From Streptomyces sp. NBC_00539 (GTDB lineage: Bacteria > Actinomycetota > Actinomycetes > Streptomycetales > Streptomycetaceae): a stretch of 64,000 nt of DNA. This document shows positions 33,734 through 42,282 of the stretch, in pieces. Both the position numbers and the translations under genes were made by a program. The notes beneath the pieces are model-generated. The model saw only the letters and a list, made by a program, of their open reading frames with translations, had not been told where the DNA came from and searched no databases. Each line of letters starts with the position of its first letter. Positions within the stretch are counted from its first letter, which is position 1. Location: contig NZ_CP107811.1 of assembly GCF_036346105.1 (NCBI RefSeq), forward strand, positions 372,001 through 436,000, read 5' to 3'.

Positions 33734-33868
33734 CCGGCGAGGACCGCCGGGTCGTGCTCAACGTCGCCCTCATCGCCACCGCGGTCGTGACCCTGTGGCT
33801 GGCCACCGGCCGGCCGTGATGGCGAAACGGACCGGGGCCGGCCGGGCACGGCATGCACCCGGAGGCGG

Positions 33869-34705
33869 TCACGCGGTGAGCACTCCGGTGCCCAGGAGTG
33901 CGAACAGCAGGACACCGACGACGATCCGGTACAGCACGAACGCGTTGAAGGAGTGCCTGGCGACGAACTTCAGCAGCCAGGCGATCGAGGCATACGCGAC
34001 GACGAAGGAGACGGCGGTGCCCACGACGAGCGGCAGGGGATCGACTCCGGCGCCGACGGCGTCCTTGAGTTCGTACAGACCCGCGCCGGTCAGGGCCGGG
34101 ATGCCGAGGAAGAAGGAGAGGCGGGTGGCCGCCACGCGGTCCAGGTCGAGGATGAGGGCGGTGGACATGGTGGCGCCGGAACGGGAGAAGCCCGGGAAGA
34201 GCAGGGCGAGGATCTGGGAGCAGCCGACCAGCATGGCGTCCTTGAGACCGGTGTCGTCCTCGCCGCGCTTGTGGCGGCCCATCTGGTCGGCCGCCCACAT
34301 CAGGCCGGATCCGAGGAGGAGCGACCCGGCAACGACCCACAGGGAGGCGAGGGGGCCCTCGATCAGCGGCTTGGCCGCCAGGCCGACGACGACGATCGGG
34401 ATGGTGGCGTAGATGACCCACCAGGCGAACTTGTAGTCGTGGTGGTAGCGCTCCTCGCGGTCGACCAGGCCGCGACCCCAGGCGGAGACGATCCGCACGA
34501 TGTCCTTGAAGAAGTAGACGAGGACCGCGGCGATCGCGCCGACCTGGATCACCGCGGTGAAGCCGACCACGGAGGCCTCACCGACGGGAATGCCCATCAG
34601 CCCCTCGGTGATCTTGAGGTGGCCGGTCGAGGAGACGGGCAGGAACTCGGTCACTCCCTCCACGACGCCGAGGACGGCTGCCTGTCCGACGCTGATAGCA
34701 CTCAT
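33869..34705 (-). CDS. uppP: Undecaprenyl-diphosphate phosphatase
   Basis: 278 residues from ATG 34705. The two catalytic regions are intact: EGVTEFLPVSSTGHL near residue 15 and FPGFSRSGATMS in the middle, with the membrane helices and length of the BacA/UppP family. It recycles undecaprenyl pyrophosphate to the monophosphate carrier for peptidoglycan and other polymers; extra copies give bacitracin resistance. It is divergent from blaI/M56 genes. An 18-bp palindrome matching the two boxes before blaI lies 61 bp upstream of its start, so BlaI probably controls it. Confidence 0.96.
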   Translation of the reverse strand: MSAISVGQAAVLGVVEGVTEFLPVSSTGHLKITEGLMGIPVGEASVVGFTAVIQVGAIAAVLVYFFKDIVRIVSAWGRGLVDREERYHHDYKFAWWVIYATIPIVVVGLAAKPLIEGPLASLWVVAGSLLLGSGLMWAADQMGRHKRGEDDTGLKDAMLVGCSQILALLFPGFSRSGATMSTALILDLDRVAATRLSFFLGIPALTGAGLYELKDAVGAGVDPLPLVVGTAVSFVVAYASIAWLLKFVARHSFNAFVLYRIVVGVLLFALLGTGVLTA

Positions 34706-34765
34706 AGGGGTCCATCGCTTTCGTGGTGGTAGCGGCAAGCAGTTCCTCGGCCGGACCCGCAGAAG

Positions 34766-34783
34766 TTCTACAGGACTGTAGAA
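34766..34783. promoter_or_regulatory. BlaI-type operator 1 (uppP side)
   Basis: Perfect palindrome TTCTACAG-GA-CTGTAGAA, 18 bp. It fits the TACA/TGTA dyad known for BlaI/MecI operators and matches the two boxes before the blaI-like gene. Confidence 0.75.
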
Positions 34784-34881
34784 GATGAGCGGGGGAACGC
34801 AAAACCCGGGTGTGCGGACGTCCCGGACCCGCACCCGGCCCTGCACGGTGGCTGCCGGGCATGACAGACTCCGGGATGAGC

Positions 34882-34899
34882 TTCTACGGCAACGTAGAA
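34882..34899. promoter_or_regulatory. BlaI-type operator 2
   Basis: Perfect dyad TTCTACG-GCAA-CGTAGAA, 18 bp, 40 bp before the GTG of the blaI-like gene. Confidence 0.75.
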
Positions 34900-34900
34900 C

Positions 34901-34918
34901 ATCTACGTGAACGCAGAA
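34901..34918. promoter_or_regulatory. BlaI-type operator 3
   Basis: Imperfect dyad ATCTACG-TGAA-CGCAGAA, one base after operator 2, so two dimers could bind side by side before the blaI-like gene. Confidence 0.65.
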
Positions 34919-34939
34919 GACGGCGCAGGAGGAGAGACC

Positions 34940-35323
34940 GTGTCCGTGCACGAACCCACCCCGCCCAAGCGCGGCCGGGGCAAAGGCGAGCTGGAGGCCG
35001 AAGTCCTCGACACGCTTCACCGCGCCGCGCCCGAGGCCCTGAGCCCGGGCGAGGTCAAGGACGCGCTCGGCGGCGAACTCTCGTACAGCACCGTCGTCAC
35101 CGCCCTGTCCCGGCTCTACGCCAAGGGACTGCTGAGGCGCAGCCCTCGGGGGCGCGCCTTCGCGTACGCCCCCATCGCCGACGCATCCGGCCTCGCCGCC
35201 CACGAGATGCGCAAGGTGCTGGAGGGCCGCCCGGACCGCGAGGCCGTACTGGCCCGGTTCGTCGACGACCTCTCCGACGACGACGAGCAGCTGCTGCGCA
35301 AGCTCCTGGACCTCGGTGACTGA
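34940..35323 (+). CDS. BlaI/MecI/CopY-family repressor
   Basis: 127 residues; the GTG at 34940 has AGGAGGAGAG just before it, so the upstream GTG at 34907 (inside operator 3) is rejected. Winged helix: LEAEVLDTLHRAAPEALSPG, LSYSTVVTALSRLYAKGLL, RRSPRGRAFAYAPI. C-terminal dimerisation helices with LARFVDDLSDDDEQLLRKLL. Coupled (9 nt) to an M56 metalloprotease, the BlaR-type partner. In such pairs proteolysis of the repressor releases the operators. Confidence 0.93.
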   Translation: MSVHEPTPPKRGRGKGELEAEVLDTLHRAAPEALSPGEVKDALGGELSYSTVVTALSRLYAKGLLRRSPRGRAFAYAPIADASGLAAHEMRKVLEGRPDREAVLARFVDDLSDDDEQLLRKLLDLGD

Positions 35324-35332
35324 GGCTCCCTG

Positions 35333-36364
35333 ATGCGTCTCGCCGTGTACCTGCTCCTGCTCTTCCCGGTGTCGGCCGCCCTGGCCGCTCGGCCACTGGG
35401 TGAGCGACTGCCGCCCCGACTGGCCACCTGGCTGCTGACGCTCGGCGCGGTGGTGCTGGCCGCGGCGAGCAGCCTCGCCCTCGGCGTGCTCGCGATCACC
35501 GCGCTGATCCGATTCCCCCTGCTCGCACGGCTGGCCGACGGGCGCTGGTCGGCGCAAGTGGCCCAGCGCCACGATCCGGCTTCGCTGTCCGTCGGTCTCC
35601 TCGCCTGCGCCGTGCTGGCCGCCACTGCCACGGCCGCGGCCGTGATGCTCTGGCGCCGGGTACGCACGCTGGCCGCCTCCGCGGCGGAAGCCGCCTGCAT
35701 GCCGGGCCACGACCAGCTGGTGGTAGTCGAAGACCCGGCGGCCGAGGCGTACGCCCTCCCCGGGATGCCTGGCCGCATCGTGGTCTCCACCGGCATGCTG
35801 GACGCCCTCGACACCGCCGAGCACGAGGTGCTCCTCGCCCACGAGCGGGCTCACCTCACCCACCACCACTACGTGTTCGTCGCGTTCACCCAGCTCGCGG
35901 CGGCCGCCAACCCCTTCCTGCGGCCACTCGTCCCCACCGTGTCCTACACGGTCGAACGCTGGGCCGACGAGAGCGCCGCCACCACTGTCGGCGACCGCCG
36001 GCAGGTGGCCCGCACCGTGGGCAAGGCGGCCCTGGCCGCCAAGCGCACCCGCGCCCGCGGCTGGATCCCCGCCGCCGCGCTCGGCGTCCTGGGCCGGTTC
36101 ACCCCCGCTGAACCCGGCCCGGTACCGCGTCGGGTCGCCGCCCTGCTGACGCCGCCCCTGCGCGGCCGCACCGTGCTGATCGCCGCGATCGTCGCACTGC
36201 TCCTGGCGACGGCCCTGTGCGCCTTCGAGGCGACGCGCGACCTGGACACCCTCCTGGACCTGGCCCGGCACGGCGCCGCGCGCCACCCCGCGGGGACCTC
36301 TCCCCCACACCGTCCGCCGGCCGGCGGCGCCGCCGGTGCGGTGGTGCGGCCTGCGGGCTCGTGA
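35333..36364 (+). CDS. M56-family (BlaR1-like) membrane metalloprotease
   Basis: 343 residues. Hydrophobic helices at the N-terminus and near residues 285-300 flank the protease domain with the zinc motif HERAH (H170-H174) in EVLLAHERAHLTHHHYVF. YALPGMPGRIVVSTGMLDAL precedes it as usual. There is no penicillin-binding sensor domain, so it is the short M56 type rather than true BlaR1; what it senses is unknown. The C-terminus is a Pro/His/Ala-rich tail. It forms an operon with the BlaI-type repressor and probably cleaves it, relieving both this operon and uppP. Confidence 0.92.
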   Translation: MRLAVYLLLLFPVSAALAARPLGERLPPRLATWLLTLGAVVLAAASSLALGVLAITALIRFPLLARLADGRWSAQVAQRHDPASLSVGLLACAVLAATATAAAVMLWRRVRTLAASAAEAACMPGHDQLVVVEDPAAEAYALPGMPGRIVVSTGMLDALDTAEHEVLLAHERAHLTHHHYVFVAFTQLAAAANPFLRPLVPTVSYTVERWADESAATTVGDRRQVARTVGKAALAAKRTRARGWIPAAALGVLGRFTPAEPGPVPRRVAALLTPPLRGRTVLIAAIVALLLATALCAFEATRDLDTLLDLARHGAARHPAGTSPPHRPPAGGAAGAVVRPAGS

Positions 36365-36412
36365 CGCAGCCACGCGTCCGGTACGGCGGGCACCCGGGGA
36401 CGCGGGGACGCC

Positions 36413-37072
36413 CTACTGGAGGCGGGCCAGCAAGTGGGCGTCGAGGAAGCCCCGTTCGGAGGCCGGGTCGTGGAGCAGCCGCGCGGAAGTCGCGAGCCCG
36501 GCCCCGGCGAGCAACTCGGCGAACCGGTCCACCGGCCAGCTGTAGGCGGGAGCCACCCTGTGGTCGAAGCGGACCGGCTCCGGTCCTTCCGTCGCGAAGA
36601 ACGAGACCAGCAGCAGTCCTCCGGGTGCCAGGACGCGCGCCTGCTCGGCGAGCAGCGCCGGCAGTTCCCCGGGCGGGGTGTGGATCATCGAGTAGTGGGC
36701 CAGCACACCGCCGAGCGTGCGGTCCTCGACCGGCAACGCCTCCATCCGCGCCTCGTCGAACCGTAGCCCCGGATGGGTCCGCCGGGCGTGGCCGACCATG
36801 CCCGGGGAGAGGTCGAGTCCGAAGGCGTCCAGCCCCAAGTCGTGGAGCATCGCCGTCAGATGTCCCGGACCGCACCCGACGTCGGCTGTCCGCAGGTTCC
36901 CCGAGCCGCGGACCAGTTCGGCGAAGGTGCCCACCATGGCCCGGGCGAACGGCCGCGTCTCCAGCCGGTCGGCGAACAGCGACGCGTAGAGGTCGACGAC
37001 CCCGTCGTAGGCCGCCCTGGTCACGTCCCGGTGTTCCGCCACGGGGACGAAGCTAACATCCGCGCCGTTCAT
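36413..37072 (-). CDS. Class I SAM-dependent methyltransferase
   Basis: 219 residues. Motif I TADVGCGPGHLTAMLHDLG, motif II FGLDLSPGMVGHAR, MEALPVEDRTLGGVLAHYSM and VLAPGGLLLVSFF follow the order of methyltransferase 11-type enzymes. The start at 37072 lies 12 bp after the stop of the LysR gene on the same strand, so the two may be cotranscribed. Substrate unknown. Confidence 0.88.
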   Translation of the reverse strand: MNGADVSFVPVAEHRDVTRAAYDGVVDLYASLFADRLETRPFARAMVGTFAELVRGSGNLRTADVGCGPGHLTAMLHDLGLDAFGLDLSPGMVGHARRTHPGLRFDEARMEALPVEDRTLGGVLAHYSMIHTPPGELPALLAEQARVLAPGGLLLVSFFATEGPEPVRFDHRVAPAYSWPVDRFAELLAGAGLATSARLLHDPASERGFLDAHLLARLQ

Positions 37073-37084
37073 GCCGTCACGTGA

Positions 37085-38026
37085 TCACGGGACGGGCGGC
37101 GGAAGGTGTGCGGCCCGCCGCCCCTGATGCTGCCGCACCGCCTCCTCACGGAGGGCTTGGATGAGGGTCGTGACGTGGGGCCGGTCGCCACGGCCGATCG
37201 CGGCGACACCGATGTGCCGGACCGGCCCCGGCGGCTTGACCGGAACGGTGCGCAGGCCCGGGATCTCCGGGTCGAGTGCGATGGAGGGGATCAGCGAGAT
37301 CCCCAAGCCGGCGGCGACCAGCGTGCGGGCGAAGAAGTAGTCGGTGGTCGTGCCGCGCACCTCGGGGTCGAAGCCGGCTCGCTCGGCGTAACGGCGCAGG
37401 TACGCCTCGGTTTTCAGACAGCCGAGCACCCAGGGCTCCGCTGCCAGCTCGGCGAGGTCGAGCACCTCGCTGCCGGCGAGTCGGTGCTCCTGCGGCAGGA
37501 CGACGTGCAACGGGTCTTCCACGATGTGGGTCCACTCCAGGCCGGAGCTGGGACCCGGCCCGACGGGCAACGGGCCGTCGAAGTGATAGGCGAGGGCGAG
37601 GTCCACGGCGCCCTGCCGGACGAGCGGCAGGGTGGTCTCGGGCTCACCTTCCCTTATGTGGAGCACGGCGCCGGGATGGGCTGCGGTGAGCCGGGCGAGA
37701 GCGCCGGGGAGCAGGAGCCTGCCGCCGCTGGTGAAAGTGGCGACGGTGAGCCGGGTGCGGCCGGTGGTGAGCTGGTCGACCCGCTGTTGTGCGTGTTCCA
37801 GCTCTGCGGCGACCGATTCGGCGGCGCCGACCATGATCTGGCCGGCTGGGGTGAGGGTGACCCCGCGGGTGCTCCGGGCGACGACCCGGGCGCCGAGGCT
37901 GCGCTCCAGGGCGGCAACGTGCTGGGAGACGGCCGAGGGGGTGAGACGGAGGGCGGTGGCCGCCCGGTTGAAGCTACCGTGCTGGGCCACCGCCCGCAGG
38001 ACGCGCAGCCGCTGCACATCGATCAA
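37085..38026 (-). CDS. LysR-family transcriptional regulator
   Basis: 313 residues. HTH: LRVLRAVAQHGSFNRAATAL, RLTPSAVSQHVAALERSLGA and VARSTRGVTLTPAG. Effector domain RLTVATFTSGGRLLLPGALA to the end is complete. It is divergent from an NAD-dependent epimerase/reductase and an aldo/keto reductase, 70 bp apart, and most probably regulates them. Confidence 0.92.
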   Translation of the reverse strand: MIDVQRLRVLRAVAQHGSFNRAATALRLTPSAVSQHVAALERSLGARVVARSTRGVTLTPAGQIMVGAAESVAAELEHAQQRVDQLTTGRTRLTVATFTSGGRLLLPGALARLTAAHPGAVLHIREGEPETTLPLVRQGAVDLALAYHFDGPLPVGPGPSSGLEWTHIVEDPLHVVLPQEHRLAGSEVLDLAELAAEPWVLGCLKTEAYLRRYAERAGFDPEVRGTTTDYFFARTLVAAGLGISLIPSIALDPEIPGLRTVPVKPPGPVRHIGVAAIGRGDRPHVTTLIQALREEAVRQHQGRRAAHLPPPVP

Positions 38027-38096
38027 CAGTTTTCCTTCATGCGTCCTCAGTAGATCGGCACTTCTGCTGATGACGGTAGACGTTCAGGATGGCGGC

Positions 38097-39035
38097 ATGC
38101 AAAAGATCTGCGTCATCGGCGGAAGCCGGTACTTCGGCAAGCTCCTGATACAACGTCTGCAGGCCGCGGGCCACCGGGTCACCGTGATCAACCGGGGTTC
38201 CAGCCGGCCGCCCGCCGGTGTCGAGCACCTCGTCGTCGACCGCAACGACGAGGTCGCGCTCACCGCCGCGCTGGGCTCCCGCACCTTCGACGTGGTCGTC
38301 GACCAGGTCTGCTACACCCCCGTGCAGGCCGAGATCGCCGTCCGCGCCTTCGCCGGCCGCGCCCGGCGCTACGTCATGACCTCCACGATCGAGGTCTACG
38401 ACCCGGGGACCGCCGAACTGCCGGCGGTCCCGGCGGGCACGCCGGTGGCGGAGGAGACCGTGGACCCGGCCACCTGGCCCGTGGCCGTGGACCTGCCCTG
38501 GCAGGACGACGCATACCTCGAGGCGCACTACGCCGAGGGCAAGCGCCAGGCGGAGGCCGTCTTCACCCGTGACGGCAGCTTCGCGTTCGCCAGTGTGCGC
38601 AGCGCCCACGTCCTCGGCGGCGGTGGGCGGGAGTTCACCGGCCGGCTGGCTCATTACGTCGAACGCATCACCCGGGGCGAAGAGGTCACCGTGCATGCGC
38701 ACGCGCTGCCCACGGTCTTCATCCACTACCAGGAGCTGGCGGATCTGCTGCTGTGGGCGACCGCGGCCGACTTCACCGGTGCGGTGAACGCCTGCTCGGA
38801 CGGGCCGCTCGACGCACGAGGCCTCGCCGAGGTCGTCGCTGCGCAGGCCGGCCGGGGACCGGTCTTCCGGAGCGTGCCGGCGGGCGAGGAGGCGTCGCCG
38901 TTCTCCGTCGACCGCCACTACGCCATGAGCAACGCCAGGGCCAAGGCACTGGGTTTCTCCTTCTCCCACACCTGTGACTGGCTTCCAGGCGCCGTCGCGG
39001 AAGCCCTCACCACCGAACCGTCCCCCACCACCTGA
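38097..39035 (+). CDS. NAD-dependent epimerase/dehydratase family protein
   Basis: 312 residues; ATG 38097 has AGGATGG before it and starts the Rossmann strand KICVIGGSRYFGKLLIQRLQ. VINRGSSRPPAGVEHLVVDR and DVVVDQVCYTP follow, as in extended SDRs of the atypical kind. The usual YxxxK is represented by HYAEGKRQAE, so Tyr and Lys are spaced as in extended SDRs. The product is probably a reductase or epimerase acting on a sugar or small carbonyl compound. It is followed after 14 nt by an aldo/keto reductase. Confidence 0.87.
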   Translation: MQKICVIGGSRYFGKLLIQRLQAAGHRVTVINRGSSRPPAGVEHLVVDRNDEVALTAALGSRTFDVVVDQVCYTPVQAEIAVRAFAGRARRYVMTSTIEVYDPGTAELPAVPAGTPVAEETVDPATWPVAVDLPWQDDAYLEAHYAEGKRQAEAVFTRDGSFAFASVRSAHVLGGGGREFTGRLAHYVERITRGEEVTVHAHALPTVFIHYQELADLLLWATAADFTGAVNACSDGPLDARGLAEVVAAQAGRGPVFRSVPAGEEASPFSVDRHYAMSNARAKALGFSFSHTCDWLPGAVAEALTTEPSPTT

Positions 39036-39049
39036 GGAACACAACCGCC

Positions 39050-39973
39050 ATGCAGTACCGCACCCTCGCAGGCACCACCGTCAGCGCCGTCGGACTGGGC
39101 GCCATGCCGTTGTCCATCGAGGACCGCCCGGACGAGACGCGGGCCGTCGCCACCGTCCACGCCGCGCTCGACGCGGGCGTCACGCTCATCGACACCGCCG
39201 ACAGCTACCACTGGCACGCCGGGGAGGTGGGCCACAACGAACTGCTCGTCGCCCGCGCCCTGGCCCGCTACGGCGGCGACACCTCCGGCGTCCTGGTCGC
39301 CACCAAGGGCGGCCGTGGCCGCCCCGGGGACGGCAGCTGGACCGTCACCGCGGACCCCGCCCATCTCAAGCGCGCCGCCGAAGCCTCCGCCAAGCGCCTG
39401 GGCGTCGAGGCCATCGGCCTGTACCAGTTGCACAAGCCGGATCCGTCCGTGCCCTGGGCGGAGTCCGTCGGCGCCCTGCGGGAGTTGCTGGACGCCGGCA
39501 CGATCCGCGCCGCCGGCATATCCAACGTCACCACCGTCCAGATCCGCGAAGCGCACGGGATCCTCGGCGACGGACTCGTCTCCGTGCAGAACCAGTACTC
39601 GCCCGCCGTGCGCGACAGCGAGGCGGAGCTGCGACTGAGCACCCGGCTGGGCCTGGCCTTCCTGCCGTGGAGCCCGCTGGGTGGCATCTCGCGCAGCTCC
39701 CTCGACGGCCCCTCCGGCAGCACCTCCGCCGGCACTGCCTTCCACCGCGTCGCGGCCGAGCACGGCGTCAGCCCGCAGCAGATCGCCTTGGCGTGGCTGC
39801 TCGCGCGTTCCCCGGTGGTGATCCCGGTACCGGGGGCCAGCCGCCCGGCCTCCATCACCGACTCGGCCCGGGCCGCGGACCTCGAGCTGAGCGCGGAAGA
39901 GCTGACGCAACTGGAGGACGCGTTCTCCAGCGGTTCGTCCGTCTCTCGCGGCAGCAGCTCGCCGGGTGCATGA
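39050..39973 (+). CDS. Aldo/keto reductase
   Basis: 307 residues. Catalytic tetrad context is present: LIDTADSYHWHAGEVGHNEL (Asp, Tyr), LVATKGGRG (Lys) and IGLYQLHKPDPSVPW (His). NADP-binding end is IPVPGASRPASITDSARA. It reduces aldehydes or ketones with NADPH. The C-terminus is a Ser/Gly-rich tail. It forms an operon with the epimerase-like gene under the divergent LysR, and its end is only 6 bp from the convergent ligase-dioxygenase gene. Confidence 0.92.
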   Translation: MQYRTLAGTTVSAVGLGAMPLSIEDRPDETRAVATVHAALDAGVTLIDTADSYHWHAGEVGHNELLVARALARYGGDTSGVLVATKGGRGRPGDGSWTVTADPAHLKRAAEASAKRLGVEAIGLYQLHKPDPSVPWAESVGALRELLDAGTIRAAGISNVTTVQIREAHGILGDGLVSVQNQYSPAVRDSEAELRLSTRLGLAFLPWSPLGGISRSSLDGPSGSTSAGTAFHRVAAEHGVSPQQIALAWLLARSPVVIPVPGASRPASITDSARAADLELSAEELTQLEDAFSSGSSVSRGSSSPGA

Positions 39974-39979
39974 GCCGCC

Positions 39980-42112
39980 TTACAGACGGGGCCCGTACGG
40001 GGCGAGGCCGATGATGAGGATGCGGCGCTCGCCCGGGCCGGTGCCGTCGCCCAGGCTCACCGGTCCGACGTAGTGGCTCACCCTGTGGTCGTGGACGGCG
40101 TACCCGTCGAGGGGTTCGTTGAGGGTGAAGCGTGCGTGCACCGCGGTCTCAGGGAGGTCATCGGGCTGGCGGCCGGCGGACTCGGGCGTGGCGATGACGT
40201 TCTCGCCGCCGCGGATGTTGGTGGAGCCGATGAAGTGGGCGAAGGTGAACGTGGCCGGTGAGCCGCCGTCCTGGTGGAGGCTGTTGGGTGAGGAGACGGC
40301 GGTGTCGGCGCTGGCGTGGACGGCCAGTTTGAGCAGGTGGACGCCGACGTAGACGGGGGTGCGCTGGAGGTCCTCCAGCCACAGGGCGTGGTGGAGGTCG
40401 GTGTCGATGAGGCGCTGCAGGAGCGCGTTGCCGTGCAGCGTGGTGGGGAGGTCGGGCAGACGGCGCCGTACGTCCGGGAATTCCGGGTTGTGGTCGTCCT
40501 GCCAGTATTCGGTCACCATGCCGTACGTGGGGTCGGGGGCGCCGGGTGTGAAGGACAGCTGCCCGGTCCACGGCAGGTACACGGCGTGGGAGTAGCGGCG
40601 GAACCGGTTGGTGTGCGGGGCGTAGGGGTCGGGCGGAAGAGTGGCGAAGACGCTCTCGATCTCGGCCAGGTCCCTACGGCGCGCGTCCGTGTCCGGTTCC
40701 AGGTCCGCGGCGCGGTAGCGGGCGTAGCCGTCCCGGCGCAGGGCGTCGGTGACAGCGTCGTTGGCGTGCGGGCGGTCGTGCAGGGTCGGGGCTTGCTTCA
40801 CGGGGCCCTCCTGAGCCACGGGGCACAGCTCGGCCCCGGCCGGTCGTGCGGACACCAGTGGCGGCGTGTCGTGGGGATCCCAGGCTGACACGGGCGGGGG
40901 CCCGGCGCCGTCGCACACCCGCCGGTCAGGTGACGTACGGTTTCGCGGCCCGGTCGGTGTCGTTTCCGGCGGCGGTTGCGGGGGCGCGGCGGTCAGGTCG
41001 TCCACCACCGCGGCCAGACCGCCTGGCAGACGGGACGCGGCGCGCTGGCGGTGCGCCCCCGACCCGCGGCTCTCCAGCCGGCGCAAGAGGGCCGTGACCG
41101 GCTCGGTGTCGCCGTGTTCCTCCAGCGCGGGGCGGACGTGCTCCAGCAGCCGGGCGCCGCGCACCGGTGCCGGCAGGACCTGCCCGGTCAGGGCATCGGG
41201 GCCGTGGCCGCTCCAGCCGTCACGCGTGGCATTCCAGTAGGCGCAGCGCAGCCATTCGGCCGACGGGTGCGGGGCTCCCTCGCCGCGGCTCGCCGCGTCG
41301 GCGGCGGTGACCACCAGGGCCCGCGTGATCGCGGCCAGCGCCGCGGAGTCCGCGGGATCTGCCGGGACGTCCATGCAGCGCACTTCCACGGTCGGCAGCT
41401 GCGGGTGGGGGCGGACGTCCCAGAACGGCAGGTCCGCGAACGACATGCCGCCGGCCTCCGCCATGGCCTCGGCGTGCCGGCCGTACTCCTCGAAAGATCG
41501 CGCGTAGGGCGGCGGCCCGAGGGCGGGGAACCGCAGCCTGATGACCGAGCGCCAACTCGCGTAGCCGGTATCACGGCCCTCGCAGAAGGGCGAGTTCGCA
41601 CTCATTTCCACCAGGAGCGGCAGCCAGGGCCGCAGATGGTTGGAGACCTGCACGGCCAGGTCCCGGTCGGGCAGGTGGACGTGGACGTGGAGGGCGTTGA
41701 TGACGTAGTCGTCCATCATGGACCTGAACAGGTCGGCGCCGGCCCGGTAGCGCGGATGGGTGCCGATCGGCGCCGGCCCGGGCGGGCGCAGCACCGGTGT
41801 GCCCGAAGGGCACACCTTGAGCCCTTCTGCCGCGGCCGCTCGGGCAATGCCGGCACGCAGGCGCAGCAGTTCCCGGTGCAGCTGCGATACCGACGTGCAG
41901 GGCGGTGTCCTGGTCTCGATCTGGAAATCGGTGAACTCACCGGAGACGTCGTCGCCCAGTGTTGCGGCGGCGCGCGCCACTACGCGTGCCGCGGCCGGCT
42001 GCACGATCCGGGAGCCGGCCCCGACGAGGAAGAACTCCTCTTCCACCCCCACCGTCGGCGCCAAGGGGTCGCTCTGCCCGTGACGCAGGTCCTTGGCTTC
42101 GCTGGCGTCCAT
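39980..42112 (-). CDS. Fusion of YbdK-type carboxylate-amine ligase and 2-oxoglutarate/Fe(II) dioxygenase
   Basis: 710 residues in one uninterrupted frame from ATG 42112. Residues ~18-370 are a GCS2/YbdK-type glutamate-cysteine ligase-like domain: PTVGVEEEFFLVGAGSRIVQ, DFQIETRTPPC, ALHVHVHLPDRDLAVQVSNH, SANSPFCEGRDTGYASWRS and PTVEVRCMDVPAD. A ~65-residue Pro/Thr-rich linker follows. Residues ~440-710 match the 2OG-Fe dioxygenase group containing the isoleucine dioxygenases: HQDGG (HxD iron ligands), NIRGGENVIATPE, and distal HDHRVSHYVGPV. A strong internal start (GTG 40801, AGGAGG 5 nt before) could give the 273-residue dioxygenase alone. Together they could hydroxylate an amino acid and form an amide. 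Confidence 0.85.
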   Translation of the reverse strand: MDASEAKDLRHGQSDPLAPTVGVEEEFFLVGAGSRIVQPAAARVVARAAATLGDDVSGEFTDFQIETRTPPCTSVSQLHRELLRLRAGIARAAAAEGLKVCPSGTPVLRPPGPAPIGTHPRYRAGADLFRSMMDDYVINALHVHVHLPDRDLAVQVSNHLRPWLPLLVEMSANSPFCEGRDTGYASWRSVIRLRFPALGPPPYARSFEEYGRHAEAMAEAGGMSFADLPFWDVRPHPQLPTVEVRCMDVPADPADSAALAAITRALVVTAADAASRGEGAPHPSAEWLRCAYWNATRDGWSGHGPDALTGQVLPAPVRGARLLEHVRPALEEHGDTEPVTALLRRLESRGSGAHRQRAASRLPGGLAAVVDDLTAAPPQPPPETTPTGPRNRTSPDRRVCDGAGPPPVSAWDPHDTPPLVSARPAGAELCPVAQEGPVKQAPTLHDRPHANDAVTDALRRDGYARYRAADLEPDTDARRRDLAEIESVFATLPPDPYAPHTNRFRRYSHAVYLPWTGQLSFTPGAPDPTYGMVTEYWQDDHNPEFPDVRRRLPDLPTTLHGNALLQRLIDTDLHHALWLEDLQRTPVYVGVHLLKLAVHASADTAVSSPNSLHQDGGSPATFTFAHFIGSTNIRGGENVIATPESAGRQPDDLPETAVHARFTLNEPLDGYAVHDHRVSHYVGPVSLGDGTGPGERRILIIGLAPYGPRL
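40799..40812 (-). promoter_or_regulatory. Internal ribosome binding site and GTG start of the dioxygenase half
   Basis: On the minus strand AGGAGG (40812-40807) stands 5 nt before GTG (40801-40799), in frame with the dioxygenase domain. It is much better than the site before the full-length start at 42112, so two products are likely. Confidence 0.6.
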
Positions 42113-42282
42113 CCGTCCAGCATCGTCCGCTCCGCCTGCCGTGTCGCCTCCGACACGGGTCTCTCCTCCGACGGGGCCCCCGCGGACCGGTCACCCGCGG
42201 GCGCCCTCCTCACCCGGAACCTCTGCAGCGGCAGCCTGCCGGATGACGCAGAACACCGTCTCGCGCGCAGGGACGGCGGGCT

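Noticed and set aside
33753-33818. Short hydrophobic frame (21 codons, VLNVALIATAVVTLWLATGRP) after the cupin gene
   Set aside because: It could be a small membrane peptide or the remnant of a larger gene, but lacks a clear binding site and is too short to support.
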